Source: Eubacteriales bacterium
GTDB lineage: Bacteria; Bacillota; Clostridia; Lachnospirales; Lachnospiraceae
NCBI GenBank assembly: GCA_030524545.1
Contig: JAUNGM010000017.1
Coordinates: 1 to 64,000 of the forward strand
DNA: 64,000 bases
Direction of reading: 5' to 3'
Position numbers and translations under genes: made by a program. The stretch's first letter is position 1. Each line of letters opens with the position of its first letter. This document shows, piece by piece, positions 8,441 through 16,966 of this stretch. The notes under the pieces were generated by a model, which saw only the letters and a program-made list of their open reading frames with translations, did not search any database and was not told where the DNA came from.

Positions 8441-8469
8441 TTGCAGAACAAGCAAAAAAATGATAAAAT
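8441..8469 (+). promoter_or_regulatory. promoter of the CarD-type gene
   Basis: TTGCAG (8441-8446) and TAAAAT (8464-8469) are 17 bases apart. Initiation would be near 8476, giving a leader of about 100 nt that contains the hairpin at 8494-8529. Confidence 0.6.
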
Positions 8470-8493
8470 GATAACAGAAAATATGCAGCTTTG

Positions 8494-8529
8494 AACTCCT
8501 TGTATCAGGTATCTGTTGTACAGGGAGTT
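8494..8529 (+). promoter_or_regulatory. leader hairpin before the CarD-type gene (possible attenuator)
   Basis: AACTCCTTGTA pairs with TACAGGGAGTT over 11 bp (one G-T), then TTTATTGT. It resembles a weak intrinsic terminator inside the 5' leader. The T-run is imperfect, so regulatory use is only a possibility. Confidence 0.35.
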
Positions 8530-8574
8530 TTATTGTAGAAGCTGCTGCGGCTTGTCTGGAAAGGATGTGGAAAT

Positions 8575-9078
8575 ATGTTTGAAACAGGAGATTATATCGT
8601 TTATGGAAACACAGGAATTTGCCAGGTAATGGGTGTCACTACCATGAATATGGATGGAATCCCTAAAGATCGTTTGTATTATATCCTTCGTCCGGATGGA
8701 CAGATTGAGGGAAAGATTTTCACCCCTGTAGAGAACGGAAAACTGGTCATGCGCCGTGTAATGACAAAGAAGGATGCGGAAGACCTGATCACGGAAATCC
8801 CGGAGATTGAGACTTTGGATATTGCGGATGACAAGCTGCGGGAAGAAAAATATAAAGAATGCCTCAGAAGCTGTGAATCCAGAGAAATGATCCGGATCAT
8901 CAAGACCATTTATATCCGTAAAAAAGAGCGTTTTGCCAAAGGAAAAAAGGTAACCGCTACGGATGAGCGGTATCTGAAACAGGCAGAGGACAATCTTTAC
9001 TCAGAGTTATCCATGCTCCTTGGAGTACCCAAGAATAAGATGGAGAGCTATATTACTGCAAGAATTAACAGGAAGTAG
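8575..9078 (+). CDS. CarD/CdnL-type transcription regulator
   Basis: A 167-residue protein whose first about 65 residues (FETGDYIVYGNTGICQVMGV onward) match the CarD/TRCF RNA-polymerase-interacting domain; the rest is a helical domain rich in Lys/Arg and Glu. Known members bind the RNAP beta subunit and stabilise or tune open complexes at housekeeping promoters. Clostridial genomes often carry several short paralogues, so a global rather than local role is expected. It is monocistronic, with its own promoter, a leader hairpin and a strong terminator. The start follows a reasonable AAAGGATG ribosome site. Confidence 0.82.
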   Translation: MFETGDYIVYGNTGICQVMGVTTMNMDGIPKDRLYYILRPDGQIEGKIFTPVENGKLVMRRVMTKKDAEDLITEIPEIETLDIADDKLREEKYKECLRSCESREMIRIIKTIYIRKKERFAKGKKVTATDERYLKQAEDNLYSELSMLLGVPKNKMESYITARINRK

Positions 9079-9098
9079 AAGGAGAATGAATATGGCAC

Positions 9099-9136
9099 CG
9101 GGAAAGGTTCGTATGGAGGCTTTCCCGTTTTTTTTA
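9099..9136 (+). terminator. terminator after the CarD-type gene
   Basis: CGGGAAAG (9099-9106) and CTTTCCCG (9120-9127) form a perfect stem followed by a nine-base T-run. Confidence 0.85.
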
Positions 9137-9326
9137 TATTATAGAAATTTCCTATAATATCAATCAAAAAAAGTCTTGGAGGTGCAGATGTGATTCAGTA
9201 CGGATTTTTACCAGAAGAAGTCCGGTAGCCGTCAGGGCTTTCAGTTGGATGTTCTGGGAAATGGTAGTCGGCTTGACCATTTTTTATGTAAGAAAACAAA
9301 TGATTCTTATAAAATTAAATTTCCTA
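9136..9326. other. unassigned intergenic block with a palindrome and possible gene remnant
   Basis: Perfect 9-bp arms ATATTATAG (9136-9144) and CTATAATAT (9152-9160) form an operator-like palindrome that contains a TATAAT. A strong ribosome site, GGAGGTG, lies at about 9179, but the GTG at 9190 opens only a 12-codon frame, and the nearby ATG meets TGA at once. On the minus strand 9280-9164 encodes 38 residues beginning MVKPTTISQNIQ, faintly like a MarR recognition helix. Open frames on both strands make any coding claim weak. A decayed regulator gene upstream of the fab operon is the best guess. Confidence 0.25.
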
Positions 9327-9368
9327 TTGACAAATACTGTGAAATGATTTATTTTGATAATCAAAATA
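9327..9368 (+). promoter_or_regulatory. fab operon promoter with FabT-like operator
   Basis: TTGACA (9327-9332) and TATTTT (9350-9355) are 17 bases apart. A 19-nt perfect palindrome, TATTTTGATAATCAAAATA (9350-9368), covers the -10 and start region. Its core TTTGATAATCAAA matches the known operator style of the MarR-type fatty-acid repressor FabT. Binding there would directly block RNA polymerase. No fabT gene is seen in the window. Confidence 0.7.
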
Positions 9369-9418
9369 CTTTAAAATCAAAATAATTAATTCATCAACAA
9401 GAATAACAGGAAAAAATT

Positions 9419-10384
9419 ATGACAGGAAAAATTTGCGGAACTGGTTCCTGTGTTCCGAAAGCGGTATGGGATAACCGGAAGCTTGCGGAGCTGGTGGACA
9501 CCAGTGATGAGTGGATAAGAGAGAGAACCGGGGTTGCCAGGCGGCATATTGCAGCGGAACAAGAAACCACAGCGTATCTTGCCTCAAATGCCGCGCAGGC
9601 TGCCCTGCAAAACGCCGGAATAGAGGCGGAAGAACTGGAACTGATCATTACAGCAACAATTTCGCCGGGGGATATCATGCCGGGTACCTCCTGCGAGGTG
9701 CAGAAGCTTATCGGTGCAGTCAATGCCACATGCTTCGATCTGAATGCTGCATGTACCGGCTTTCTGTTTGCGCTGAATACGGCACAGGCCTATATTGCGC
9801 AGGGGATTTACCGGACGGTTCTGGTCATAGGTGCGGAAACACTTTCCAACCTGACCAACTGGCAGGATCGGTCTACCTGCATTCTGTTCGGAGATGGAGC
9901 AGGAGCGGTTGTCTTACGGACAGAAGAAACAGGGAGGTTTGCACAGGTTACCCATTCCATAGGGGAAAAAGGCGGTGTACTTACCTGTACCAGCAGAAAC
10001 CAGAAGAAATACGAAGGCAGCCCGACAGCACCGGAAACTTACATGCAGATGGACGGCAAGGAGGTATTTAAATTTGCTGTGTCAAAGGTACCGGAAGCCA
10101 TTGAAGAGCTTTTGAAAAGGGAGCAGATGGATACCAGCCAGATCGATCATTTTGTTCTTCATCAGGCAAACGAACGAATTGTCCGTTCCGTTGCCAAAAG
10201 GCTGAAGGAAGATATGAAGAAATTCCCGGTAAACATGGAAGAGTATGGAAATACCTCTTCCGCCAGCATCCCCATCCTGCTGGATGAACTGAACCGCAGG
10301 GAAATGTTGAAACGTGGGGAATATCTGGTCCTCTCCGGCTTCGGTGCAGGGCTTTCCTACGGTGCAAGCCTGATGGAGTGGTAA
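9419..10384 (+). CDS. fabH: beta-ketoacyl-ACP synthase III
   Basis: Condenses acetyl-CoA (or a branched primer) with malonyl-ACP to begin fatty-acid synthesis in the cytosol. The 321-residue length is typical. The catalytic triad is visible: Cys112 in LNAACTGF, His248 in FVLHQAN and Asn278 in EEYGNTSSAS. The C-terminal SGFGAGLSYGA loop is also present. It is the first gene of a ten-gene operon behind a FabT-like operator; the ribosome site (AACAGGAAAAAA) is modest. Primer preference cannot be judged by eye. Confidence 0.95.
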   Translation: MTGKICGTGSCVPKAVWDNRKLAELVDTSDEWIRERTGVARRHIAAEQETTAYLASNAAQAALQNAGIEAEELELIITATISPGDIMPGTSCEVQKLIGAVNATCFDLNAACTGFLFALNTAQAYIAQGIYRTVLVIGAETLSNLTNWQDRSTCILFGDGAGAVVLRTEETGRFAQVTHSIGEKGGVLTCTSRNQKKYEGSPTAPETYMQMDGKEVFKFAVSKVPEAIEELLKREQMDTSQIDHFVLHQANERIVRSVAKRLKEDMKKFPVNMEEYGNTSSASIPILLDELNRREMLKRGEYLVLSGFGAGLSYGASLMEW

Positions 10385-10473
10385 AAAAAGAAAACGGCAG
10401 AGAAGCAGAAAAAGGCCACTGCCGCAGTCATAGATTTGAAAAACAGATAAAAAAAAGAAAAGGAGAACAAATC

Positions 10474-10698
10474 ATGTTAGAAAGAATCAAAGAAATCACA
10501 GCAGAAGAATTAGGAGCAGACATCAGCACAATGACAGCAGAGACATCCTTTAAAGAGGATCTGGGAGCAGATTCCCTGGATTTATTCGAGCTTGTTATGG
10601 CATTAGAAGAGGAATACGGCATCGAGATTCCCTCCGAGGATCTGGAAAATATCATTACCCTTGGAGATGTGGAAGCCTATATCCGGAAAATGAAATAA
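10474..10698 (+). CDS. acpP: acyl carrier protein
   Basis: A 74-residue acidic four-helix protein that carries growing acyl chains on a phosphopantetheine arm. The attachment serine is Ser34 in GADSLDLFELV, and the EEYGIEIPSEDLE helix III is characteristic. The start at 10474 is preceded by AAGGAGAACAAATC; an in-frame upstream ATG at 10378 would overlap the fabH end and add a non-homologous tail, so it is rejected. Position between fabH and fabK is typical of clostridial fab operons. Confidence 0.95.
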   Translation: MLERIKEITAEELGADISTMTAETSFKEDLGADSLDLFELVMALEEEYGIEIPSEDLENIITLGDVEAYIRKMK

Positions 10699-10728
10699 GA
10701 GCTTTAAAGATTGTGAGGAAAGAACCTT

Positions 10729-11667
10729 ATGAAAACAGAAATAACCCAATTACTTGGAACGGAATATCCCATTATTCAGGGAGGGATGGCATGGGTAGCG
10801 GAATACCACTTGGCAGCCGCTGTATCAGAGGCAGGCGGCCTTGGAATCATCGGGGCGGCAAACGCTCCTGCGGACTGGGTGCGCCAGCAGATCCGAGAAG
10901 CGAAAAAACTGACGGAGAAGCCTTTTGGAGTGAACATCATGCTTATGAGTCCCTATGCGGATGAAGTGGCAAAGGTGGCTGCGGAGGAAGGCGTAAAAGT
11001 GGTCACCACAGGTGCCGGAAGCCCGGAAAAATACATGAAAATGTGGAAAGACGCAGGAATCAAGGTGATTCCTGTGGTGGCATCCGTAGCACTGGCCAGG
11101 CGTATGGAGCGCTGCGGCGCGGATGCTGTGATTGCGGAAGGAACCGAATCCGGCGGCCATATCGGTGAAACCACCACGATGGTGCTGGTTCCCCAGGTGG
11201 CAGATGCGGTAAATGTTCCGGTCATTGCAGCGGGCGGCATTGCAGACGGAAGAGGAATCGCAGCGGCCTTTATGCTGGGTGCACAAGGCGTTCAGATGGG
11301 AACTCATTTCATTGTCACAGAAGAATGCCAGGTACATGAAAATTATAAAGATATGATTATCAAGGCAAGAGATATTGATACCAGAGTAACAGGACGGACC
11401 ACAGGCCATCCGGTACGTGCACTCCGCAACCGGATGACAGGGGAATACCTGAAAAAGGAAGCGGAGGGAGCCACCTTTGAAGAACTGGAGCTGCTGACTT
11501 TGGGCGGTCTGCGCAAAGCTGTGGTGGACGGCGATGTAAAGACCGGAAGTGTCATGTCCGGCCAGAGCGCAGGCCTTGTAAAAGAAAAGCTGACATGCAA
11601 AGCGCTGATTCAGAAGCTGGTAACGGAGACAGAAGAACTGCTGAAAGGAACCTTCCTCTATGAGTAA
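10729..11667 (+). CDS. fabK: enoyl-ACP reductase II (FMN-dependent)
   Basis: A 312-residue TIM-barrel flavoprotein of the nitronate monooxygenase/FabK family that reduces the trans-2-enoyl-ACP double bond with NAD(P)H. Motifs seen are IIQGGMAWVAEYHLAAAVSE at the N terminus (flavin site), the GTESGGHIGETTTMVLVPQV loop with the catalytic-region His, and AAGGIADGRGIAAAFMLGA (phosphate-binding). It replaces FabI, which is absent here; organisms with FabK are intrinsically insensitive to triclosan-type FabI inhibitors. It overlaps fabD by 8 bases, implying coupling. Confidence 0.93.
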   Translation: MKTEITQLLGTEYPIIQGGMAWVAEYHLAAAVSEAGGLGIIGAANAPADWVRQQIREAKKLTEKPFGVNIMLMSPYADEVAKVAAEEGVKVVTTGAGSPEKYMKMWKDAGIKVIPVVASVALARRMERCGADAVIAEGTESGGHIGETTTMVLVPQVADAVNVPVIAAGGIADGRGIAAAFMLGAQGVQMGTHFIVTEECQVHENYKDMIIKARDIDTRVTGRTTGHPVRALRNRMTGEYLKKEAEGATFEELELLTLGGLRKAVVDGDVKTGSVMSGQSAGLVKEKLTCKALIQKLVTETEELLKGTFLYE

Positions 11668-12595
11668 AACAGCATTTATTTTTCCCGGACAGGGCGCGCA
11701 AAAAGCCGGAATGGGAAAGGATTTTTATGAAACATATGAAACAGCAAGACAGGTTTATGACCAGGCATCCCGGTGGCTTGGATTGGATATGAAAGCACTA
11801 TGTTTTGAAGAAAATGGCAGGCTGGATCTGACGGAATATACCCAGGCCGCCCTTGTGACAACCTGCCTTGCCATGGAAAAAGTTGTGGAAGAACAGGGAC
11901 TTTATCCTGACGTAACGGCAGGACTGAGCCTTGGAGAATACTGTGCCATTGAGACAGCAGGAGGAATGAGTCTGGAGGATGCCGTTACGATCGTTCGTAA
12001 AAGAGGAATTCTTATGGAACAGGCCGTTCCTGCAGGACAGGGAAGTATGGCTGTGGTCCTTGGCATGGAAGCAGATACCATTGAGAAGATCACGGATATC
12101 ATTGAGGGCGTTTCCATTGCTAATTATAACTGCCCGGGACAGATCGTGATCTCCGGTAAAAAAAATGAGGTTTCTTTGGCATCAGAAAGGCTGAAGGAAG
12201 CCGGTGCAAAGCGTGTGCTGCCCCTGAATGTCAGCGGCCCGTTCCATTCTGCCATGCTTACGGAGGCGGGGAAGGAGCTTGGAAAAGTTCTGGAAAAAGC
12301 GGAGCTTTCCCCTCTGAAAATCCCTTATGTTACAAATGTAACCGCACAATATATAAACAGCATCAATGAGACAAAGGCTCTTTTGGAAAAGCAGATTTCC
12401 TGTTCAGTCAGATGGCAGCAGAGTATGGAAGCTATGATTGCAGACGGCGTTGACACGTTCGTTGAGATCGGTCCGGGAAAGACCCTGACTGGCTTCCTGC
12501 GCAAGATTGACAGAACTGTACAGATATATAATATCCAGACTGTGGAGGATCTGGAAAAGGTGGTAAAAGCAGTGAAACAATCACAAATTTCCTGA
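11660..12595 (+). CDS. fabD: malonyl-CoA:ACP transacylase
   Basis: Transfers malonyl from CoA to ACP, supplying FabH and FabF. In 311 residues it shows FIFPGQGAQKAGMGK at the N terminus, the nucleophile Ser90 in GLSLGEY, and GPFHSAM with the catalytic His near residue 198. VEIGPGKTLTG lies near the C terminus. The start lies inside the last codons of fabK. It is intact and typical in length. Confidence 0.95.
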   Translation: MSKTAFIFPGQGAQKAGMGKDFYETYETARQVYDQASRWLGLDMKALCFEENGRLDLTEYTQAALVTTCLAMEKVVEEQGLYPDVTAGLSLGEYCAIETAGGMSLEDAVTIVRKRGILMEQAVPAGQGSMAVVLGMEADTIEKITDIIEGVSIANYNCPGQIVISGKKNEVSLASERLKEAGAKRVLPLNVSGPFHSAMLTEAGKELGKVLEKAELSPLKIPYVTNVTAQYINSINETKALLEKQISCSVRWQQSMEAMIADGVDTFVEIGPGKTLTGFLRKIDRTVQIYNIQTVEDLEKVVKAVKQSQIS

Positions 12596-12618
12596 TAGAT
12601 AGAAAGCAGAGGCATGGA

Positions 12619-13359
12619 ATGACAGAGAAAAAAGTAGCAGTTGTGACAGGCGCAGCCAAAGGAATCGGCAGGGCCATTGCCCTGGAACTTGCAAGGACAG
12701 GCGCCTTTGTCATTATTAATTATAACGGCTCCGCAGAAAAAGCGGAGGAGGTAAAGAAGCAGATTGAGGCAGAGGGCGGCGAAGCTGCTGTGTATCAGTG
12801 CAATGTTGCGGATTTTGCTGCATGCGGAGAGTTTTTTAAGGCCATTGTGAAGGAGTACGGACGGGTGGATATCCTGGTAAATAATGCAGGGATCACCAAA
12901 GACGGACTTTTGATGGGCATGAGTGAGGAGGATTTTTCCGGAGTCGTAGATGTGAATTTAAAGGGAACCTTCCACTGCATCCGCCATGTTTCCAGGCAGA
13001 TGTTAAAGCAGAGAAGCGGAAGGATCATCAGCCTTGCTTCCGTGGTAGGAATCAGCGGAAATGCCGGACAGGCAAACTATGCGGCTTCCAAAGCAGGCAT
13101 CATCGGTCTGACAAAATCCGCAGCTAAGGAGCTGGCAAGCCGGGGCATTACCGTAAACGCCATTGCGCCCGGATTTATACAGACGGACATGACGAAGGTA
13201 CTGCCGGACAAAGTGAAAGAAGCAGCAGAGGGCATGATCCCCATGGGGACCTTCGGCAATCCTGAGGATGTGGCAAAAGCGGCAGCTTTTCTGGCTTCCG
13301 ACGGAGCGCGCTACATCACAGGCCAGGTTCTTTGTGTTGACGGCGGCATGGCTATGTAA
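12619..13359 (+). CDS. fabG: 3-oxoacyl-ACP reductase
   Basis: NADPH-dependent short-chain dehydrogenase for the first reduction of each elongation cycle. The 246-residue Rossmann protein has the dinucleotide motif TGAAKGIGRAIA, NNAG near residue 90, the catalytic Ser in IISLASVVG, and the YAASK Tyr-Lys pair. The C-terminal GQVLCVDGGMAM ending is characteristic of FabG. It sits 23 bases after fabD. Confidence 0.95.
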   Translation: MTEKKVAVVTGAAKGIGRAIALELARTGAFVIINYNGSAEKAEEVKKQIEAEGGEAAVYQCNVADFAACGEFFKAIVKEYGRVDILVNNAGITKDGLLMGMSEEDFSGVVDVNLKGTFHCIRHVSRQMLKQRSGRIISLASVVGISGNAGQANYAASKAGIIGLTKSAAKELASRGITVNAIAPGFIQTDMTKVLPDKVKEAAEGMIPMGTFGNPEDVAKAAAFLASDGARYITGQVLCVDGGMAM

Positions 13360-13380
13360 TCTTATTTTTTGGAGGTAAGA

Positions 13381-14619
13381 ATGAAACGAAGAGTGGTAGT
13401 GACAGGGCTTGGGGCAGTCACCCCCATCGGAAATGATGTGGAATCCTTCTGGAAAGGAATCAAAGAAGGGAAAGTGGGCATCGGACCGATCACCAGATTT
13501 GACACCACAGACTATAAAGTAAAGTTGGCTGCAGAGGTAAAGGATTTTGTTGCCAAAGACCGTATGGATGCAAAAGCTGCCAGGAGGATGGAGCTTTTTT
13601 CCCGGTATGCAGTTGCTGCTGCTTTGGAAGCAGAGAAACATGCGGGGCTGGATATGGGAAGGGAAGACCCGTTCCGTGTAGGGGTCATCGTAGGCTCCGG
13701 TATCGGAAGCCTTCAGACTGCGGAAGCGGCAGTGAAGAGAATTGAGGAAAAAGGGCCTGCAAAAGTAGATCCGCTGATCGTTCCCAAAATGATTTCCAAT
13801 ATGGCAGCAGGAAATATTTCCATTGCCACGGGAGCAAGGGGAAAATGTACAAACGTAGTAACGGCATGTGCCACCGGAACCCACTGCATCGGAGATGCTT
13901 ACCGGGCAATCCAATACGGAGATGCGGATGTGATGTTTGCCGGAGGAACAGAAGGGGCTGTCTGCCCTGTTGCAGTGGCAGGCTTTACGAATCTGACTGC
14001 ACTGACCACAAGTACAGATCCCCTGCGGGCCTCCATTCCTTTTGACAAAGACAGAAACGGTTTTGTCCTGGGAGAGGGTGCAGGAATCGTTGTTCTTGAG
14101 GAACTGGAGCATGCCAGGGCCAGGGGAGCGGAGATTCTGGCGGAGGTAGTGGGATACGGCGCGACTGCGGATGCATTCCACATTACTTCTCCCATTGAAG
14201 ACGGCAGCGGAGCAGCAAGAGCTATGACAGATGCCATGAACGAGGCGGGAATAAAGCCTGAGAATGTGGATTATATCAATGCACACGGAACAAGCACCCA
14301 TCATAACGATCTTTTTGAAACGAGAGCAATTAAGGCGGCATTTGGCGAGGCTGCAAAAGAGGTAAAGATCAACTCCACAAAATCCATGGTGGGACACCTT
14401 CTTGGAGCAGCAGGCGGCGTGGAATTTATCGTTTGTGTCAAGAGTATCCTGGACGGATTTATTCATCAGACTGTGGGAACTCTTCATTGCGAAGAAGAGC
14501 TGGATCTGAACTATATGCTTGGTGGATCTGCAGAACAGGAAGTACACTATGCCATGAGCAATTCCCTTGGATTCGGCGGCCATAACGGCAGTATTCTTGT
14601 AAAAAAATATGCAGATTAG
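13381..14619 (+). CDS. fabF: beta-ketoacyl-ACP synthase II
   Basis: Elongating condensing enzyme, 412 residues. The nucleophile is Cys163 in VTACATGTHCIGDA. The two histidines lie in NAHGTSTHHND and in KSMVGHLLGAAG, and NSLGFGGHN closes the protein. The ATG at 13381 is preceded by TTGGAGGTAAG; a TTG four codons upstream is part of that ribosome site and is rejected as start. It is the only elongating KAS in this operon; no fabB-type or fabA/fabM-type gene for unsaturated chains is seen here. Confidence 0.95.
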   Translation: MKRRVVVTGLGAVTPIGNDVESFWKGIKEGKVGIGPITRFDTTDYKVKLAAEVKDFVAKDRMDAKAARRMELFSRYAVAAALEAEKHAGLDMGREDPFRVGVIVGSGIGSLQTAEAAVKRIEEKGPAKVDPLIVPKMISNMAAGNISIATGARGKCTNVVTACATGTHCIGDAYRAIQYGDADVMFAGGTEGAVCPVAVAGFTNLTALTTSTDPLRASIPFDKDRNGFVLGEGAGIVVLEELEHARARGAEILAEVVGYGATADAFHITSPIEDGSGAARAMTDAMNEAGIKPENVDYINAHGTSTHHNDLFETRAIKAAFGEAAKEVKINSTKSMVGHLLGAAGGVEFIVCVKSILDGFIHQTVGTLHCEEELDLNYMLGGSAEQEVHYAMSNSLGFGGHNGSILVKKYAD

Positions 14620-14669
14620 AGGCCGCTGGAAGAAGACAGGAATTGCTCTGATGATGGAGGAAACAGAAA

Positions 14670-15095
14670 ATGGAATTTGAGCAGATATTACAGATCATAG
14701 ACCATGTATCCGATTCAAAGCTGACGTCCTTTGAGTATGAAGGCGACAATGTAAAACTGTCTATGAAATGTGGAAAAAAGACAAAAATCATTGCAGATGG
14801 TGTGGATAAAAATGGCGGAGATCAGGATGGGAAGTCCGCAGGAAAACCGGCCGTACAGGAAGGAAATCTGGTGAAATCTCCGCTGGTGGGAACTTTCTAT
14901 GCAGCGCCGGCCGAGGACGCAGTGGCTTTTGTAACCGTGGGTGATCAGGTGAAAAAAGGCCAGATCCTTGCCATTGTGGAAGCAATGAAGCTGATGAATG
15001 ATATTGAAAGCGAGTTTGACGGCCGAATCGCAGAAATCTATGTGGAAAACGGCCAGTCTGTAGAATACGGGCAGCCCTTATTCCGGATTGAATAA
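14670..15095 (+). CDS. accB: biotin carboxyl carrier protein of acetyl-CoA carboxylase
   Basis: A 141-residue carrier. The N-terminal part (about 1-35) is a helical/beta region, followed by a Gly/Lys-rich linker (about 45-65) and the C-terminal biotinyl domain from about residue 68. The biotin-accepting lysine is Lys107 in VEAMKLMND. It moves carboxyl groups between AccC and the AccDA fusion encoded downstream. The order accB-fabZ-accC-accDA is the usual clostridial arrangement. Confidence 0.93.
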   Translation: MEFEQILQIIDHVSDSKLTSFEYEGDNVKLSMKCGKKTKIIADGVDKNGGDQDGKSAGKPAVQEGNLVKSPLVGTFYAAPAEDAVAFVTVGDQVKKGQILAIVEAMKLMNDIESEFDGRIAEIYVENGQSVEYGQPLFRIE

Positions 15096-15119
15096 GGCAG
15101 GTGCAGAGGAGGATTGGAA

Positions 15120-15548
15120 ATGAACAGTTTAAACGTCAAACAGATCGAGGAGATTCTTCCTCACCGCCATCCCTTTTTGCTGGTGGATTATATTGAAGAT
15201 TATGAGCCGGGCATATTTGCCGTTGGATATAAATGTGTGACCTACCGGGAGGATTTTTTCCGCGGACATTTTCCGCAGGAGCCGGTAATGCCGGGAGTCC
15301 TGATCGTGGAAGCACTGGCACAGACAGGTGCGGTAGCCATCCTTTCCAGGGAGGAAAATAAGGGAAAAATCGCATATTTCGGAGGCATTGATAAGTGCCG
15401 TTTTAAACATAAGGTAGTTCCGGGAGACAGGCTCCGTCTGGAGACAAGGATCATCAGGCAGAAAGGGCCTGTGGGAATCGGTGAGGCAACTGCCACCGTT
15501 GACGGCAAACTTGCAGTAAAAGCAGAGCTGACATTTATGATTGGATAA
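15120..15548 (+). CDS. fabZ: 3-hydroxyacyl-ACP dehydratase
   Basis: A 142-residue hot-dog-fold dehydratase that removes water from 3-hydroxyacyl-ACP. [11 protein letters not shown] opens the protein, and the catalytic pair is His50 and Glu64 within [23 protein letters not shown] 15120 follows GAGGAGGATTGG; an in-frame TTG two codons earlier lies in the ribosome site. It overlaps slightly with a possible earlier start of accC, consistent with tight coupling. Confidence 0.94.
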   Translation: MNSLNVKQIEEILPHRHPFLLVDYIEDYEPGIFAVGYKCVTYREDFFRGHFPQEPVMPGVLIVEALAQTGAVAILSREENKGKIAYFGGIDKCRFKHKVVPGDRLRLETRIIRQKGPVGIGEATATVDGKLAVKAELTFMIG

Positions 15549-15558
15549 AGGTGTGGTT

Positions 15559-16902
15559 ATGATTCGAAAGTTATTGATTGCCAATCGGGGCGAGATCGCA
15601 GTGCGGATCATCCGGGCATGCAGGGAGATGGGGATTGAGACAGTCGCTGTTTATTCGGAGGCGGACAGGGAAAGCCTTCATGCGCAGCTTGCGGATGAGG
15701 CCATCTGCATAGGACCCGGCCCCTCGGCAGAAAGCTATCTGAATATGGAACGCATCATGAGTGCGACGATGGTATCCGGTGCGGATGCTATTCATCCGGG
15801 ATTTGGTTTCCTGTCGGAGAACGCAAAATTTGCTGCCTTTTGTGAGCAGTGCGGAGTGACTTTTGTAGGGCCTGATTCAGAGGTGATCCGTAATCTCGGA
15901 AATAAGCAGATCGCAAGAAATACAATGGCAGCCGCCGGCGTTCCGGTCATTCCCGGGACAGATCATCCGGTAGAGGATGTGGAAACCGGAAGACAGGATG
16001 CCATGAAAATCGGCTATCCCGTAATCATCAAAGCAGCTCTCGGAGGCGGGGGAAAAGGGATGCGCACGGCTTATCAGCCGGAGGAATTCGACCTTGCCTT
16101 TCAGACAGCACAAAAAGAGGCCCGGATGGCCTTTGGGGATGGGACGATGTACATTGAACATTATGTAGAGCATCCGCGCCATATTGAATTTCAGATTCTG
16201 GCAGACAGCCGGGGGAATGTGATTCATCTGGGAGAACGTGACTGTTCCATCCAGAGAAACCATCAGAAAATGATCGAGGAATCCCCGTCTGCGGCAGTTT
16301 CTCCGGCCCTTCGGGAACGAATGGGAATGGCTGCTGTGAAAGCTGCAAAAGCCGCCCATTATGTCAATGCAGGAACTATCGAATTCCTCCTGGAAAAGGA
16401 TGAAAGGTTTTATTTTATGGAAATGAATACCAGGATTCAGGTAGAACATCCTGTGACGGAATGGGTGACAGGAATTGACCTTGTGAAGGAACAGATCCTG
16501 ATTGCGTCAGGAGAGCCGCTGAGTATACGCCAGGAGGATGTGAATATCCGGGGCCATGCCATTGAATGCCGCATCAATGCGGAAAATCCGGAGAAGAATT
16601 TCCGCCCCTGCCCCGGAACTATTACAGATCTGCACCTTCCCGGAGGGCAGGGAATCCGGGTCGATACGGACATTTATCCAGGCTATACCATTCCGCCGTA
16701 CTATGATTCCATGGCAGCAAAATTAATAGTTCATGGGGAAACCAGGGAAGAAGCAATCGCTAAAATGCAGAGTGCCCTGGGAGAATTGATCATTGAGGGA
16801 ATTGACACAAATGTGGATTATCAGTTTGAGATCATCAATGACCCGGATTATCAGGCGGGGAATTTTGACATAGAGTTTCTCAGCAGTTTCAGGCAGAAAT
16901 GA
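15559..16902 (+). CDS. accC: biotin carboxylase subunit of acetyl-CoA carboxylase
   Basis: ATP-grasp enzyme of 447 residues that carboxylates biotin on AccB. Visible are MIRKLLIANRGEIAVRI at the start, HPGFGFLSENAKFA, the glycine-rich ATP loop AALGGGGKGMR, ERDCSIQRNHQK and EMNTRIQVEHPVTEWVTG with the catalytic Glu/Arg residues. The start at 15559 has AAAGGTG upstream; a TTG at 15541 overlapping fabZ is less likely. The length equals single-domain AccC, so it is not a pyruvate carboxylase. Confidence 0.95.
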   Translation: MIRKLLIANRGEIAVRIIRACREMGIETVAVYSEADRESLHAQLADEAICIGPGPSAESYLNMERIMSATMVSGADAIHPGFGFLSENAKFAAFCEQCGVTFVGPDSEVIRNLGNKQIARNTMAAAGVPVIPGTDHPVEDVETGRQDAMKIGYPVIIKAALGGGGKGMRTAYQPEEFDLAFQTAQKEARMAFGDGTMYIEHYVEHPRHIEFQILADSRGNVIHLGERDCSIQRNHQKMIEESPSAAVSPALRERMGMAAVKAAKAAHYVNAGTIEFLLEKDERFYFMEMNTRIQVEHPVTEWVTGIDLVKEQILIASGEPLSIRQEDVNIRGHAIECRINAENPEKNFRPCPGTITDLHLPGGQGIRVDTDIYPGYTIPPYYDSMAAKLIVHGETREEAIAKMQSALGELIIEGIDTNVDYQFEIINDPDYQAGNFDIEFLSSFRQK

Positions 16903-16966
16903 GCCGTCCGGAAGGAAGGTTTTTCCTGCGGAGTAAGTTTTTATGCGATGGTAGGAGTGAATTTTC

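Noticed and set aside
9092-9157. 21-codon ORF MAPGKVRMEAF... after carD
   Set aside because: It has a fair ribosome site but is built largely from the carD terminator hairpin and T-run, so it is probably chance.
13003-14583. 526-codon open frame on the minus strand opposite fabG/fabF
   Set aside because: It is antisense to two secure fatty-acid genes, has no ribosome site, and its protein is rich in Cys/His/Ser as expected for a shadow frame.
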